From Pseudomonadota bacterium (GTDB lineage: Bacteria; Pseudomonadota; Gammaproteobacteria; Xanthomonadales; Xanthomonadaceae), in NCBI GenBank assembly GCA_023391775.1, contig JAEWAG010000098.1:1-10873 (forward strand): a stretch of 10,873 bases of DNA, written 5' to 3'. This document shows positions 1 to 6,956 of the stretch, one piece after another. Below the pieces are notes generated by a model. It saw only the letters and a program-made list of their open reading frames with translations. It was not told the DNA's origin and did no database searches. Made by a program: the position numbers and the translations under genes. How positions within the stretch are numbered: position 1 is the stretch's first letter; the number at the start of each line of letters is the position of its first letter.

Positions 1-1107
1 GTGCTGCAGGGTGCGGTCCAGCTCGAAGTTGCGGGTGGCGCTGCGCGAGCTGGTGCCGGTGGCGGCCGCGGCGGTGCCGGTGCCCGGCAGCGGGGTGCCG
101 TCGGCCTGCTGTTCGGCCACCGCGCCCGGCGGGGTGTTGCTGGTGGCGCCGGGGATGCCTTGCGGGCCTTCGCCGGCGCTGGTGTTCTCGCTGACCTGCT
201 CGCTGCGCACCTTCTGCGGCTCGGCGTTGAACAGCTCGCGGGCCTCCTCGGTCACCGAGAAGTCCATGTCCACCGTGACCTCGGCATTGACCCGGCCGCT
301 GCCGGTCAGCGGCTCCAGCAGCTCGCGGATGCGCTGGTTGTACGAGGTCTCCTGCCGGCGCACCTGCTCGAACTGGGCCGCGCTCAGGGCCGAGGCGCTG
401 TCCTGGCCGTTGCTGCTGAGCAGGCGGCCGCTCTGGTCGACCACGGTGACCCGCTCCGGGGCCAGGTCCGGGATGGACGAGGCCACCATGTGCACGATCG
501 CGTCGACCTGGTGGCGCTCGAGCAGGGCGCCGGAACGCAGCTCCAGCACCACCGAGGCGCTGGCGGCCTCGCGCTGACGGGTGAACGCCGAGGGCTTGGG
601 GATGGCCAGGTGCACGCGCGCGTCGCGGACCGGGCGCAGGGTGGTGATGGTGCGCACCAGCTCGGTTTCCAGCGCGTGCTGGTAGCGGGCGGTTTCCACG
701 AACTGGCTGACGCCGAAGCCCGGGTCGCGCTCCATCAGCTCGAAGCCCAGGCGGCCGCTCTCGGTCAGGCCGGAGCCGGCAAGCTTCAGGCGCGCATCAT
801 GCAGGTTGGCCTCCGGCACCGAGATGGCGCCGGTGGCCTGGTCGAGCTTGAACGGGATCTGCGCGGTGCGCAGCAGGTCGGTCGCCTCGGCGGTGGCCTT
901 CGGGTCCAAGCCGGTGTAGAGCGGGGAATAGGCCGGCTTCTGCGACCAGAAGAAGATGTACAGGCCCGCGGCCACCGCCAGGGCCACCATCAGCAGGGTG
1001 CCGGCACGGCGCATCAGCTGCATCTCCTGCAGCTTGACCACCGCCTGGGCCGCCTTCTCGGTGGCCTGCTCGCGGTTGAACGCGTCCTTGGAAAGGGTGA
1101 TTGCCAT
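1..1107 (-). CDS. fliF: FliF, flagellar MS-ring protein (partial, C-terminus beyond window)
   Basis: FliF forms the inner-membrane MS ring, the base on which the flagellar rotor and export gate assemble. The frame reads from an ATG at 1107 through 369 codons and leaves the window without a stop. The usual length is about 550-580 aa, so the second membrane helix and the FliG-binding tail are missing here. A hydrophobic helix at about residues 36-54 is the first transmembrane segment. It is followed by the conserved YSPLYTGLDP stretch (60-69) and by ring-building motifs such as ARVHLAIPKPSAF near residue 170. A low-complexity Gly/Thr/Ala/Pro segment at about residues 310-355 matches the disordered linker typical of FliF. 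The gene lies 17 bp after fliE with a GGGGA-type ribosome site, so it is co-transcribed with fliE. Family assignment is firm. Confidence 0.96.
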   Translation of the reverse strand, partial: MAITLSKDAFNREQATEKAAQAVVKLQEMQLMRRAGTLLMVALAVAAGLYIFFWSQKPAYSPLYTGLDPKATAEATDLLRTAQIPFKLDQATGAISVPEANLHDARLKLAGSGLTESGRLGFELMERDPGFGVSQFVETARYQHALETELVRTITTLRPVRDARVHLAIPKPSAFTRQREAASASVVLELRSGALLERHQVDAIVHMVASSIPDLAPERVTVVDQSGRLLSSNGQDSASALSAAQFEQVRRQETSYNQRIRELLEPLTGSGRVNAEVTVDMDFSVTEEARELFNAEPQKVRSEQVSENTSAGEGPQGIPGATSNTPPGAVAEQQADGTPLPGTGTAAAATGTSSRSATRNFELDRTLQH

Positions 1108-1124
1108 CGTGCTTCAGTCCCCGG

Positions 1125-1505
1125 TCACAGCGGCATGTTCATGACGTCCTGGTAGGCCTGTACCAGTCGGTTGCGGATTTCCACCGTGGCGCGGAACGCC
1201 ACCTGCGACTCCTGCGAGGCGATCATCACCCGCGCCAGGTCGGCACCCGGCTCGCCCCGCTCGAACGCGCCCTGCAGCTGACCGGCCCTGGCCTGCGCCG
1301 CGTTCACGCCTTCCAGCGCCCGGGCCAGGGTCTGGGTGAAACTGGGCGTGGCCGACACGCCGCCGACCACCCCGGCCTGGGGCATCCCGCCCAGGGCCTG
1401 GATCGCATCGCTGCGCGCCACGTCGCCGGCACGCGCCGCCGTCTGGCCAAGCTGGCCCTGGTAGGCGCGGATCTGCGACAGGACGGAGCTGATCGAGTCG
1501 GTCAT
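1125..1505 (-). CDS. fliE: FliE, flagellar hook-basal body complex protein
   Basis: FliE is the small rod-base protein that joins the MS ring to the proximal rod and is among the first proteins exported by the flagellar type III system. The product is 126 aa, slightly longer than the roughly 104 aa of the enterobacterial protein. The extra length is a Gly/Ala-rich N-terminal half. The diagnostic C-terminal part is present: SFTQTLARALEGVNAAQ (about 55-71), then VMIASQESQVAFRATVEIRN (about 93-112), ending in YQDVMNMPL. The ATG at 1505 has an AGGG ribosome site six bases upstream. A near-consensus sigma-54 promoter at 1545-1560 would give a 5' leader of about 29 nt. It is the first gene of the fliE-fliF unit. 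Confidence 0.96.
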   Translation of the reverse strand: MTDSISSVLSQIRAYQGQLGQTAARAGDVARSDAIQALGGMPQAGVVGGVSATPSFTQTLARALEGVNAAQARAGQLQGAFERGEPGADLARVMIASQESQVAFRATVEIRNRLVQAYQDVMNMPL

Positions 1506-1544
1506 GGGTTTCCCTGCGGCGTGGGCCGGTGTCCGCCTGCCCGA

Positions 1545-1560
1545 TGCAAGCGGTGTGCCA
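1545..1560 (-). promoter_or_regulatory. sigma-54 (RpoN) promoter of fliEF
   Basis: On the minus strand this reads TGGCACACCGCTTGCA. It has the GG and GC dinucleotides exactly 10 bases apart, as the -24/-12 class requires, and full TGGCAC and TTGC blocks. The -12 C is at 1546, so transcription should start near 1534, about 29 nt before the fliE ATG. FleQ, encoded at the other end of the window, is the expected activator. Confidence 0.88.
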
Positions 1561-1580
1561 CGGGGAGATGACGGGTTATC

Positions 1581-1606
1581 GTCGGGTACCGCCGAGCGCG
1601 CCCGAC
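1581..1606. other. inverted repeat upstream of the fliE promoter
   Basis: GTCGGG at 1581-1586 is mirrored by CCCGAC at 1601-1606 with 14 bases between. It lies about 47-72 bases upstream of the predicted fliE start site. It could be an activator-binding dyad or chance in GC-rich DNA. It does not match the AT-rich P. aeruginosa FleQ-box type. The rest of the 1506-1683 gap holds no gene and no hairpin followed by a T-run, so I see no intrinsic terminator after the glycan genes. Confidence 0.25.
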
Positions 1607-1683
1607 TCTGCCCCGGCCCGCGTCAAACGCGCTCGGCAAAGCGTGGAGGTCCCATTGCCAGGGGGGGCGAGCAGGGCAGTCGG

Positions 1684-2973
1684 TTATATCCTCGCCAGCT
1701 CACGCACCCGGCTGATGACACGCGCAGTGTTGTGGACGTCGCGGTGGCGGAAAAACATGCGCTGGACCTGACGGTAGTGTGCATCCGGCTCGAATGCGGG
1801 CAGGGACAGTAGCCGGTCCAGTTCGCGCAGTAGCCCGTCGAAGCGGCACTCTACCGGGCCCGGGAAGGCCAGCTCCATGTCGTAGAGCAGGCCATTCTGA
1901 TGATCGCGGTAGTGCTCCAGGTCGTAAGCGAAGGCCAAGACCGGCAGGTCCAGATAGAGGGCATCGATGTAGACAGAGGAGTAATCGGTGACCACCACGG
2001 CGCTTGCGCGCAGCAGCGGGGCGATTTCGTGGAACTCCGCATGGCCCAAGTCGACCACCGGGGCCATGGGGTGTGATCCGGGTTCGGGCAGCAGGCCACC
2101 GGCGTTGGCCAGGTAGTGCCCACGCACTCCCAGCACCGCACCATGGCGTTCCAGCACCCGGCCCAGGGCCGCGATCTCCGCCGCGGAGAAGTGGTAGCCC
2201 AGCTCGCGGGCGACGCTGGCGTCGCGGTAGGTGGGGGCGTAAAGCACCAGGCGGCGGCCGGCGCAAAGGGCCTGCACCCGCTCCAGTTCCGCGCGCAGGG
2301 GGGCCGGCAGGTCGGCCTCGGGCTGGACCAGGAAATCGTTGCGCGGCAGGCCCGTGGCCCAGACCCGCTCCGGTGGCAGCGGATGGAAGATCGCTGCCAT
2401 GGCATGGGCGTCCACGTCGGAGGAGGCGACCAGGCCGTCGTAGTGGCGGCGCTCCAGGCGGCGGAAGCGGTTGCGGTCGCCGTGCCGGCGCTGCTCCGGA
2501 TTGGCCAGGGCGAACAGGCGCTTCAGCGGGATGCCATGCCACAGGTTGACTACGACCCGTCGCCGCAGCCAGGGCCTGGGTGCCGAGAAACCGCCATTGC
2601 TCCAGGCCAGGGACATGTCCATGGACGTGGAATTGGTCAGCAGCAACACGCCGCAGCGGGCCAGGCGCCACAGGCCGGCCAGGGTGCCGAGCTCGACCAC
2701 GGTGTCCGGATCCACGCCCGGAGGCGGCGTCGAAGTGCCGCGCACGAACACCCAGGTCCTTACCCCAGGCTCGCCGCGCAGGGCTTCGTGCACGGCGCGG
2801 GCGTTCTCCACCAGCTGGCCCGGCTTGAGCGGATGGGCGAACAGCGCCCAGTGGTCGCGGCGCTTGGGCACCAGCAGGTCGAGCAGCCGCCACAGCGCCA
2901 GCAGCGGGATCCCGGTCCAGGCGTGCGCGATCCGCCGCCGCCAGGCGGCGCGCAGGATCCCGCCAGCTCTCAC
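1684..2973 (-). CDS. CDP-glycerol glycerophosphotransferase family protein (short form, TagF1)
   Basis: This is a TagF/TarF-family enzyme (GT-B fold) that transfers sn-glycerol-3-phosphate from CDP-glycerol to a glycan or polymer end at the inner face of the membrane. Family motifs are in order: NLWHGIPLK (143-151, with the catalytic-type His146), YAPTYR (245-250), VRGH (283-286) and VTDYSS (328-333) followed by the conserved FAYDLEHY segment. Residues about 18-35 are hydrophobic between basic residues and may anchor the protein to the membrane. The chosen start is GTG at 2973, which overlaps the TGA of the aminotransferase gene by 4 bp (GTGA) and has GGGAGAAGG just upstream. The longer frame running back to 3960 is rejected because it reads through the aminotransferase gene. 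The product is 429 aa. The acceptor is unknown; ribitol phosphate transfer by a related TarL-type enzyme is possible, but no ribitol genes are visible. Confidence 0.87.
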   Translation of the reverse strand: MRAGGILRAAWRRRIAHAWTGIPLLALWRLLDLLVPKRRDHWALFAHPLKPGQLVENARAVHEALRGEPGVRTWVFVRGTSTPPPGVDPDTVVELGTLAGLWRLARCGVLLLTNSTSMDMSLAWSNGGFSAPRPWLRRRVVVNLWHGIPLKRLFALANPEQRRHGDRNRFRRLERRHYDGLVASSDVDAHAMAAIFHPLPPERVWATGLPRNDFLVQPEADLPAPLRAELERVQALCAGRRLVLYAPTYRDASVARELGYHFSAAEIAALGRVLERHGAVLGVRGHYLANAGGLLPEPGSHPMAPVVDLGHAEFHEIAPLLRASAVVVTDYSSVYIDALYLDLPVLAFAYDLEHYRDHQNGLLYDMELAFPGPVECRFDGLLRELDRLLSLPAFEPDAHYRQVQRMFFRHRDVHNTARVISRVRELARI

Positions 2974-4100
2974 GCGGCCTTCTCCCGGGTGAGCGACCTG
3001 ACCAGGTCGCAGATGCCGGCCACGTCGTCCCCGGAGAGGTCCGGGTGGATCGGCAGGCACAGCACGCGGCGGGCGGCCGCGTGCGCGTTCGGCAGGTTGC
3101 CCGGGGCCGCGGAAGGCAGCCCGCGGTACATGGGGAACTCGCTGATCAGCGGGTAGAAATAGCGCCGCACCAGGATGTCGTGCTCGCGCATGACCTGGTA
3201 GAGCTCGTCGCGCGACAGCGGGAAGGCCTCGTTGACCATCACCGGGAAGTAGGCGTAGTTGCCCTCCACCCCCGCCACCGGCTGCAGGCAATCCAGCCCG
3301 GGCACGCCTGCCAGGTGCTCGCGGTACAGGCCGTCGAGCCGGGCACGGTGGGCCAGGGCACGGTCGATGTGCTTGAGCTGGAGCAAGCCCATCGCTGCGC
3401 AGACTTCGTTCATCTTGCCGTTGATGCCCGGTGCGACGACCGTAGTCTCGTTCACGAAACCGAAGTTCTTCAGGTGGTCGATGCGCTGCTTGGTGCGCGC
3501 GTCCGGGCAGATGATGGCGCCGCCCTCGAAGGTGTTGAACACCTTGGTGGCGTGGAAGCTGAGCACCGACAGGTCGCCGTGGCGCAGCACGCTGCCACCT
3601 GCATCGCGCACGCCGAAGGCGTGGGCGGCGTCGTAGATGACCTTGAGGTTGTAGGTGTCGGCGATGCGCTCGATGGCCTCCACGTCGCACGGCCTGCCGT
3701 AGCAGTGCACCGGCATGATCGCGGTGGTCTGCGGGGTGATGGCGGCCTCGATCCGCGCCGGATCCAGGTTGCAGGTGACCGGGTCCACGTCCACGAACAC
3801 CGGCTTGATCCCGTTCCACAGCAGGGAGTGGGCCGTGGCCACGAACGAGTAGGGCGTGGTGATCACCTCGCCGGTGACGCGCAGCGCCTGCAGCGCGGTG
3901 ACCAGGGCCAGGGTGCCGTTGGCGAACAGGGCGATGTGCTCCACCCCAAGGTAGGCGCACAGGGCCTTCTCAAGGGCCTGGTGCATGCTGCCGCCGTTGG
4001 TCAGGATGCGGCTGTCCCAGATCCGCTGCAGGTAGGGGATGAACTCCTCCAGTGGCGGCAGCAGCGGGCTGGTGACCGGGATCGGGCGGGACGGTTTCAT
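2970..4100 (-). CDS. DegT/DnrJ/EryC1/StrS-family sugar-nucleotide aminotransferase
   Basis: This PLP-dependent enzyme of 376 aa converts a 4-keto (or 3-keto) nucleotide sugar to the amino sugar with glutamate or glutamine as likely donor. The PLP lysine is Lys186 in SFHATKVFN. The Asp that pairs with the pyridine nitrogen is Asp157 in YDAAHAFG. The phosphate-binding NGTLAL lies at 61-66, and PYSFVATAHSLLWNG (83-97) is also typical. Overall the pattern is closest to the WecE/FdtB/VioA group, which acts on dTDP-4-keto-6-deoxy-hexoses. VioA enzymes make the viosamine found on Pseudomonas syringae flagellin, which fits the flagellar setting. The substrate cannot be fixed from sequence, and no dTDP-glucose synthesis genes (rmlA/rmlB) are in the window. 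The start has AGGA eight bases upstream and its own sigma-54-like promoter in the preceding gap. It is translationally coupled to the next gene by a 4-bp overlap. Confidence 0.9.
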   Translation of the reverse strand: MKPSRPIPVTSPLLPPLEEFIPYLQRIWDSRILTNGGSMHQALEKALCAYLGVEHIALFANGTLALVTALQALRVTGEVITTPYSFVATAHSLLWNGIKPVFVDVDPVTCNLDPARIEAAITPQTTAIMPVHCYGRPCDVEAIERIADTYNLKVIYDAAHAFGVRDAGGSVLRHGDLSVLSFHATKVFNTFEGGAIICPDARTKQRIDHLKNFGFVNETTVVAPGINGKMNEVCAAMGLLQLKHIDRALAHRARLDGLYREHLAGVPGLDCLQPVAGVEGNYAYFPVMVNEAFPLSRDELYQVMREHDILVRRYFYPLISEFPMYRGLPSAAPGNLPNAHAAARRVLCLPIHPDLSGDDVAGICDLVRSLTREKAA

Positions 4101-4144
4101 GGCGTGTGTCCTGGAGGGCCGGCGGCGTCCGGCGCGGGCATCGA

Positions 4145-4160
4145 TGCAAGTCCCGTACCG
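4145..4160 (-). promoter_or_regulatory. candidate internal sigma-54 promoter for the aminotransferase-TagF1 pair
   Basis: The minus strand reads CGGTACGGGACTTGCA. The GG and GC elements are exactly 10 bases apart and TTGCA is intact. The -24 block CGGTACG differs from TGGCACG at two positions. It sits in the 73-bp gap between the glycosyltransferase stop and the aminotransferase ATG, with -12 at 4146, a predicted start near 4134 and a leader of about 34 nt. Spacing and setting match the fliE and tagD promoters closely. Confidence 0.68.
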
Positions 4161-4173
4161 GTGCCGCCGGCGG

Positions 4174-5682
4174 TCATTTGACGAGCAGGGCCAGGCCCCC
4201 GGCTTCGGACGACAGCTCCAGCCTGCCGCCGCGGCCCTGCATCGGCAGGCAGGCCCGCCATTCCGGCATCAGCACGTGCCAGCCCACCCGGTACCGGCCG
4301 CAGGTCCCGTCGGGCGCGCGGTAGTGCATGACCAGCCCGTACAGCCCTGGCGCGGCCGGCAGCCGGTCCGGCGGCAGCGAGTAGCGCCAGCGGTGCGCGC
4401 CCGCCCGCCCCTCCGCCACCAGCTCGTGGACGCCCTCGCCATAGAGCGACTGCAGTTCGAAGGCGATCCCGCAGCGGGCCATGATCCCCTCGTGCAGGTG
4501 CAGGTCCAGCCCCAGGCCGTTGTCGTCCAGCGCCAGTTCCCCGACATGGAAGAAGCCGATGACCGGGAAGTCCACGCGCATGACCTCGCGCGGGACCGGA
4601 ACCTCTGGGTTGTCCAGGAAGGGCTGCTGCCAGTAGCACGCTCCGTCGATCTCCGTGACGCCGCTTCCTTCCGGGGTGGCGCCTAGCAGAAAGCAAAGTC
4701 CCTCCACCTCGTTGCGCCGGATCAGCTCCAGGTACAGGCACCGGCGCACGCCGAGCGAGCTCCAGTCCAGGTCGCCGTAAAGGGCCAGCAGTTCGTGGAT
4801 GCCCTGCATGAAGGCGCGGCGGAAGGAGGGCGAGGAGACGATCCCGGGCGCCGCGTACAGGGCGCGGTGCAGGTTGGCCACCGCGATCTTGCGGCGGTAG
4901 GCCGCGGCCGCGGGAATGCCGGCGAAATCGTGCCATTCGATGACCATCGAACGGATCCGGTCGGCGAAGTTCCCGGCCTTCTGCGCGCTCTGGGAGATCG
5001 AGGCGGCCGCGCCCTCGGGGCGGGTGCGCCACAGGTACACCAGGTCCGGGATGATCGCCGTGCGCCGGCTATGCCAGTAGGCGCGGTGGACGAAGGGCCG
5101 GTCGGCGTAGAGCAGCCCCGGGTCCATGCCCAGGCCGTGCGCGCGCAGGAACCCGGTGCGGAAGACCTTGTTCCAGTAGAAGCAGTCGTGGATGACGTCG
5201 TCGAACTGCTCCACCGAGTCGAAGGTCCTGCGCTGCGACCACACGTAGGGTTCGTACAGGAACCCGGCCGCGGAACGCGCGCCGTCCACCAGCCGCGCGG
5301 CGCGCCCGATGGTGATGTCCGCGCCGGTGCGCAGCGCCTCCTCCATCATTAGGCGGTAGCCGTCCGGGGTGACCACGTCGTCGGAGTCCACCAGTGCCAC
5401 GTACTCGCCGCGGGCCAGCGAGATGCCGAGGTTGCCGGCGATCGCGCCGCCCTCGTTGGCCTTGCTGATGCAGCTGAAGTTCGGGTGCGCGGCCTCGTAC
5501 TCGCGGCAGATCGCCAGGCTGTCGTCGGTGCTCGCATCATCGATCGCGATTACCTCGATGTTGCGGTAGGCCTGGTGCAGGAGCGAATCGAAGCATTCGT
5601 GCAGGTAGGCGGAGGTGTTGTAGACCAGCACCACGATCGACAGCAGCGGCGCGGGCGTGGCGGGAGGGCTGGCGGGGTTCAT
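4174..5682 (-). CDS. family 2 glycosyltransferase with extra C-terminal domain
   Basis: The first 215 or so residues are a GT-A fold family 2 glycosyltransferase: LLSIVVLVYNTSAYLHECFD (13-32), the nucleotide-binding DDAST (48-52) and the DSDD metal motif (99-102). The rest, to 502 aa, is not typical of a minimal GT2. Residues about 230-330 look helical. Residues about 360-480 look beta-rich (alternating hydrophobic pattern around GFFHVGELALDD and GLYGLVMHYRAPDG), like an added sandwich domain. I do not recognise that domain. The ATG at 5682 overlaps the TGA of the preceding gene by 4 bp, so translation is coupled. A longer frame back to 5949 would lie inside the upstream gene and is rejected. 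The donor sugar and acceptor are unknown. By context it adds a sugar to the same glycan that receives glycerol phosphate. No membrane helix is evident, so it is probably cytoplasmic. Confidence 0.85.
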   Translation of the reverse strand: MNPASPPATPAPLLSIVVLVYNTSAYLHECFDSLLHQAYRNIEVIAIDDASTDDSLAICREYEAAHPNFSCISKANEGGAIAGNLGISLARGEYVALVDSDDVVTPDGYRLMMEEALRTGADITIGRAARLVDGARSAAGFLYEPYVWSQRRTFDSVEQFDDVIHDCFYWNKVFRTGFLRAHGLGMDPGLLYADRPFVHRAYWHSRRTAIIPDLVYLWRTRPEGAAASISQSAQKAGNFADRIRSMVIEWHDFAGIPAAAAYRRKIAVANLHRALYAAPGIVSSPSFRRAFMQGIHELLALYGDLDWSSLGVRRCLYLELIRRNEVEGLCFLLGATPEGSGVTEIDGACYWQQPFLDNPEVPVPREVMRVDFPVIGFFHVGELALDDNGLGLDLHLHEGIMARCGIAFELQSLYGEGVHELVAEGRAGAHRWRYSLPPDRLPAAPGLYGLVMHYRAPDGTCGRYRVGWHVLMPEWRACLPMQGRGGRLELSSEAGGLALLVK

Positions 5683-6956
5683 GCGCGCAGGTCCAGGAGT
5701 TGCTCGGCGGCGTCGAGGTCGAACACGGGGATGCCGCAGTTGCGGTGGACATCCAGGCGCTCGGCGAAGGAATCGTCGATGAAGATGGCCTCGCTGTCGT
5801 CGCCGATCGCCGCGCTCTTCGGCGTGCGGTCGCGGAGATGCTCGATGCGCTCGAACAGTTCCGGGCAGATGCGGTGGCGGCGCAGGCATTCCAGCGGATC
5901 GCCGGCATGGCGGGTCAGCAGCACCACGGGCGTGCCGCGGGCCTGCCACTGGTAGAGCAGGGCCACCAGCAGCGGGTTGGCCGCCCCGCGCAGCACCAGG
6001 GTGTCGTCTAGGTCGAGGTACACGCGCGAATAGCGCAGGCCGGTGCGGTAGCGGTTGGCCAGGGCCCGGTCCAGGACCACCTCGTGCTCCTGCGGCAGCA
6101 CCGTGAACGGACGGCCGAGGTGGGCGTAGACATGCAGCAGCGGATAGTTGATGCCGCGCATGCGCGAGAGCGCCATGGATCCGGCTATGCGCGGCGCCAC
6201 CTCCAGCAGCTTCGGCACGCCTTCGCGGTCCTCGCGCACCTGGAAGAACCAGGCGCCGCGCAGGCGCAGCTCGGCGGCGATCGTGCCGGCCATCGCGACC
6301 ATGGCGCCGGCATCGGACGCCGGAGCCGAACGCACGCTGATGCCGGACTTCACCCGGGCGCGGCTGCGGGGGGCCGCGTGCAGTAGCCTGCCTTCGGCGT
6401 CAGAGATGCAGTCCACGGTGTATTCGGCGCCGGGCAGATACTCACTGAAGACGTAGGCCGTCTCCGCTTCCATCAGCTGGCGATGACGCACCGGAGTGTC
6501 GACCCGCTCGGCGCCTTGGCTGCCCTGACCGACGGCGGGTTTGGCGAAGATCGGGTACTCGCCAGCAAGTCCCCGTACGTCGGCCGGGACGATGCCCAGG
6601 TGGCGGAGGCGGGCGTAGGTCAGTCGCTTGTCGCGGCAGATCCGGGCCGTCTCCGCGTCCGGCACGGCCGCGGGGGCATGCAGCGCCGTAGCCTCGGCCA
6701 GCAATGGGATCACACTGTCGTGGGCCGGCAGTAGCAAGTCGATATCCCATTCTTCCACCAGCGCATCCAGTGTCTCCACGAGGTCGGGCGATCCAGCCTG
6801 TGCATCGATGCGACGGTAGCGGGCGTAGGTGAACTCGCCGTGGTCGGACACCGAGGAAGCACCATGCAGGGTGATGTCCTTGGCATGGCGCAATGCAGCG
6901 TGGATCTCCAAGCCGATCTCCGAGCCGCAGGGGAACACTAGGATGTTCAAGCCCAT
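5679..6956 (-). CDS. ATP-grasp ligase fused to a HAD-superfamily phosphatase-like domain
   Basis: This 425-aa protein has two enzyme domains. Residues about 1-300 resemble carbamoyl-phosphate-synthase-like ATP-grasp ligases: an N-terminal Rossmann-type start (NILVFPCGSEIGLEIH, 4-19), the ATP-binding FAKPAVGQGSQG (137-148), EYTVDC (178-183), and LEVAPRIAGS (251-260) in the metal-binding position. Residues about 308-425 are HAD-like with all four motifs: DLDDTL (315-320), LLTRH (346-350), a lysine in TPKSAAIGDD (Lys380) and FIDDS (392-396). The first domain would activate a carboxylate as an acyl phosphate for amide bond formation, and the second would remove a phosphate. Both catalytic sites look intact. 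The substrate is unknown; a role in acylating an amino sugar or adding an amino acid to the glycan is inference. The start at 6956 overlaps the previous gene by 10 bp, and GAGGGAG seven bases upstream is the strongest ribosome site in the run. Confidence 0.85.
   Translation of the reverse strand: MGLNILVFPCGSEIGLEIHAALRHAKDITLHGASSVSDHGEFTYARYRRIDAQAGSPDLVETLDALVEEWDIDLLLPAHDSVIPLLAEATALHAPAAVPDAETARICRDKRLTYARLRHLGIVPADVRGLAGEYPIFAKPAVGQGSQGAERVDTPVRHRQLMEAETAYVFSEYLPGAEYTVDCISDAEGRLLHAAPRSRARVKSGISVRSAPASDAGAMVAMAGTIAAELRLRGAWFFQVREDREGVPKLLEVAPRIAGSMALSRMRGINYPLLHVYAHLGRPFTVLPQEHEVVLDRALANRYRTGLRYSRVYLDLDDTLVLRGAANPLLVALLYQWQARGTPVVLLTRHAGDPLECLRRHRICPELFERIEHLRDRTPKSAAIGDDSEAIFIDDSFAERLDVHRNCGIPVFDLDAAEQLLDLRA

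Noticed and set aside
1..1155. Plus-strand frame of 384 codons at the window start
   Set aside because: It is the antisense of fliF, whose minus-strand frame translates to a clear MS-ring protein with a membrane helix and conserved motifs.
1661..1667. Run of seven G (seven C on the coding strand) between TagF1 and fliE as a phase-variation tract
   Set aside because: It is short, lies outside any coding frame and about 115 bases upstream of the predicted fliE start site, so slippage would have little effect.
1684..3960. A 758-codon reading of the TagF1 frame
   Set aside because: The N-terminal 329 codons lie over the aminotransferase gene in another frame and read as Arg/Pro/Ala-rich noise; the GTG at 2973 with ribosome site and stop overlap is the real start.
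3045..4181. Plus-strand open frame of 378 codons
   Set aside because: Antisense shadow of the aminotransferase, His/Val/Gln-rich, no recognisable motif or ribosome site.
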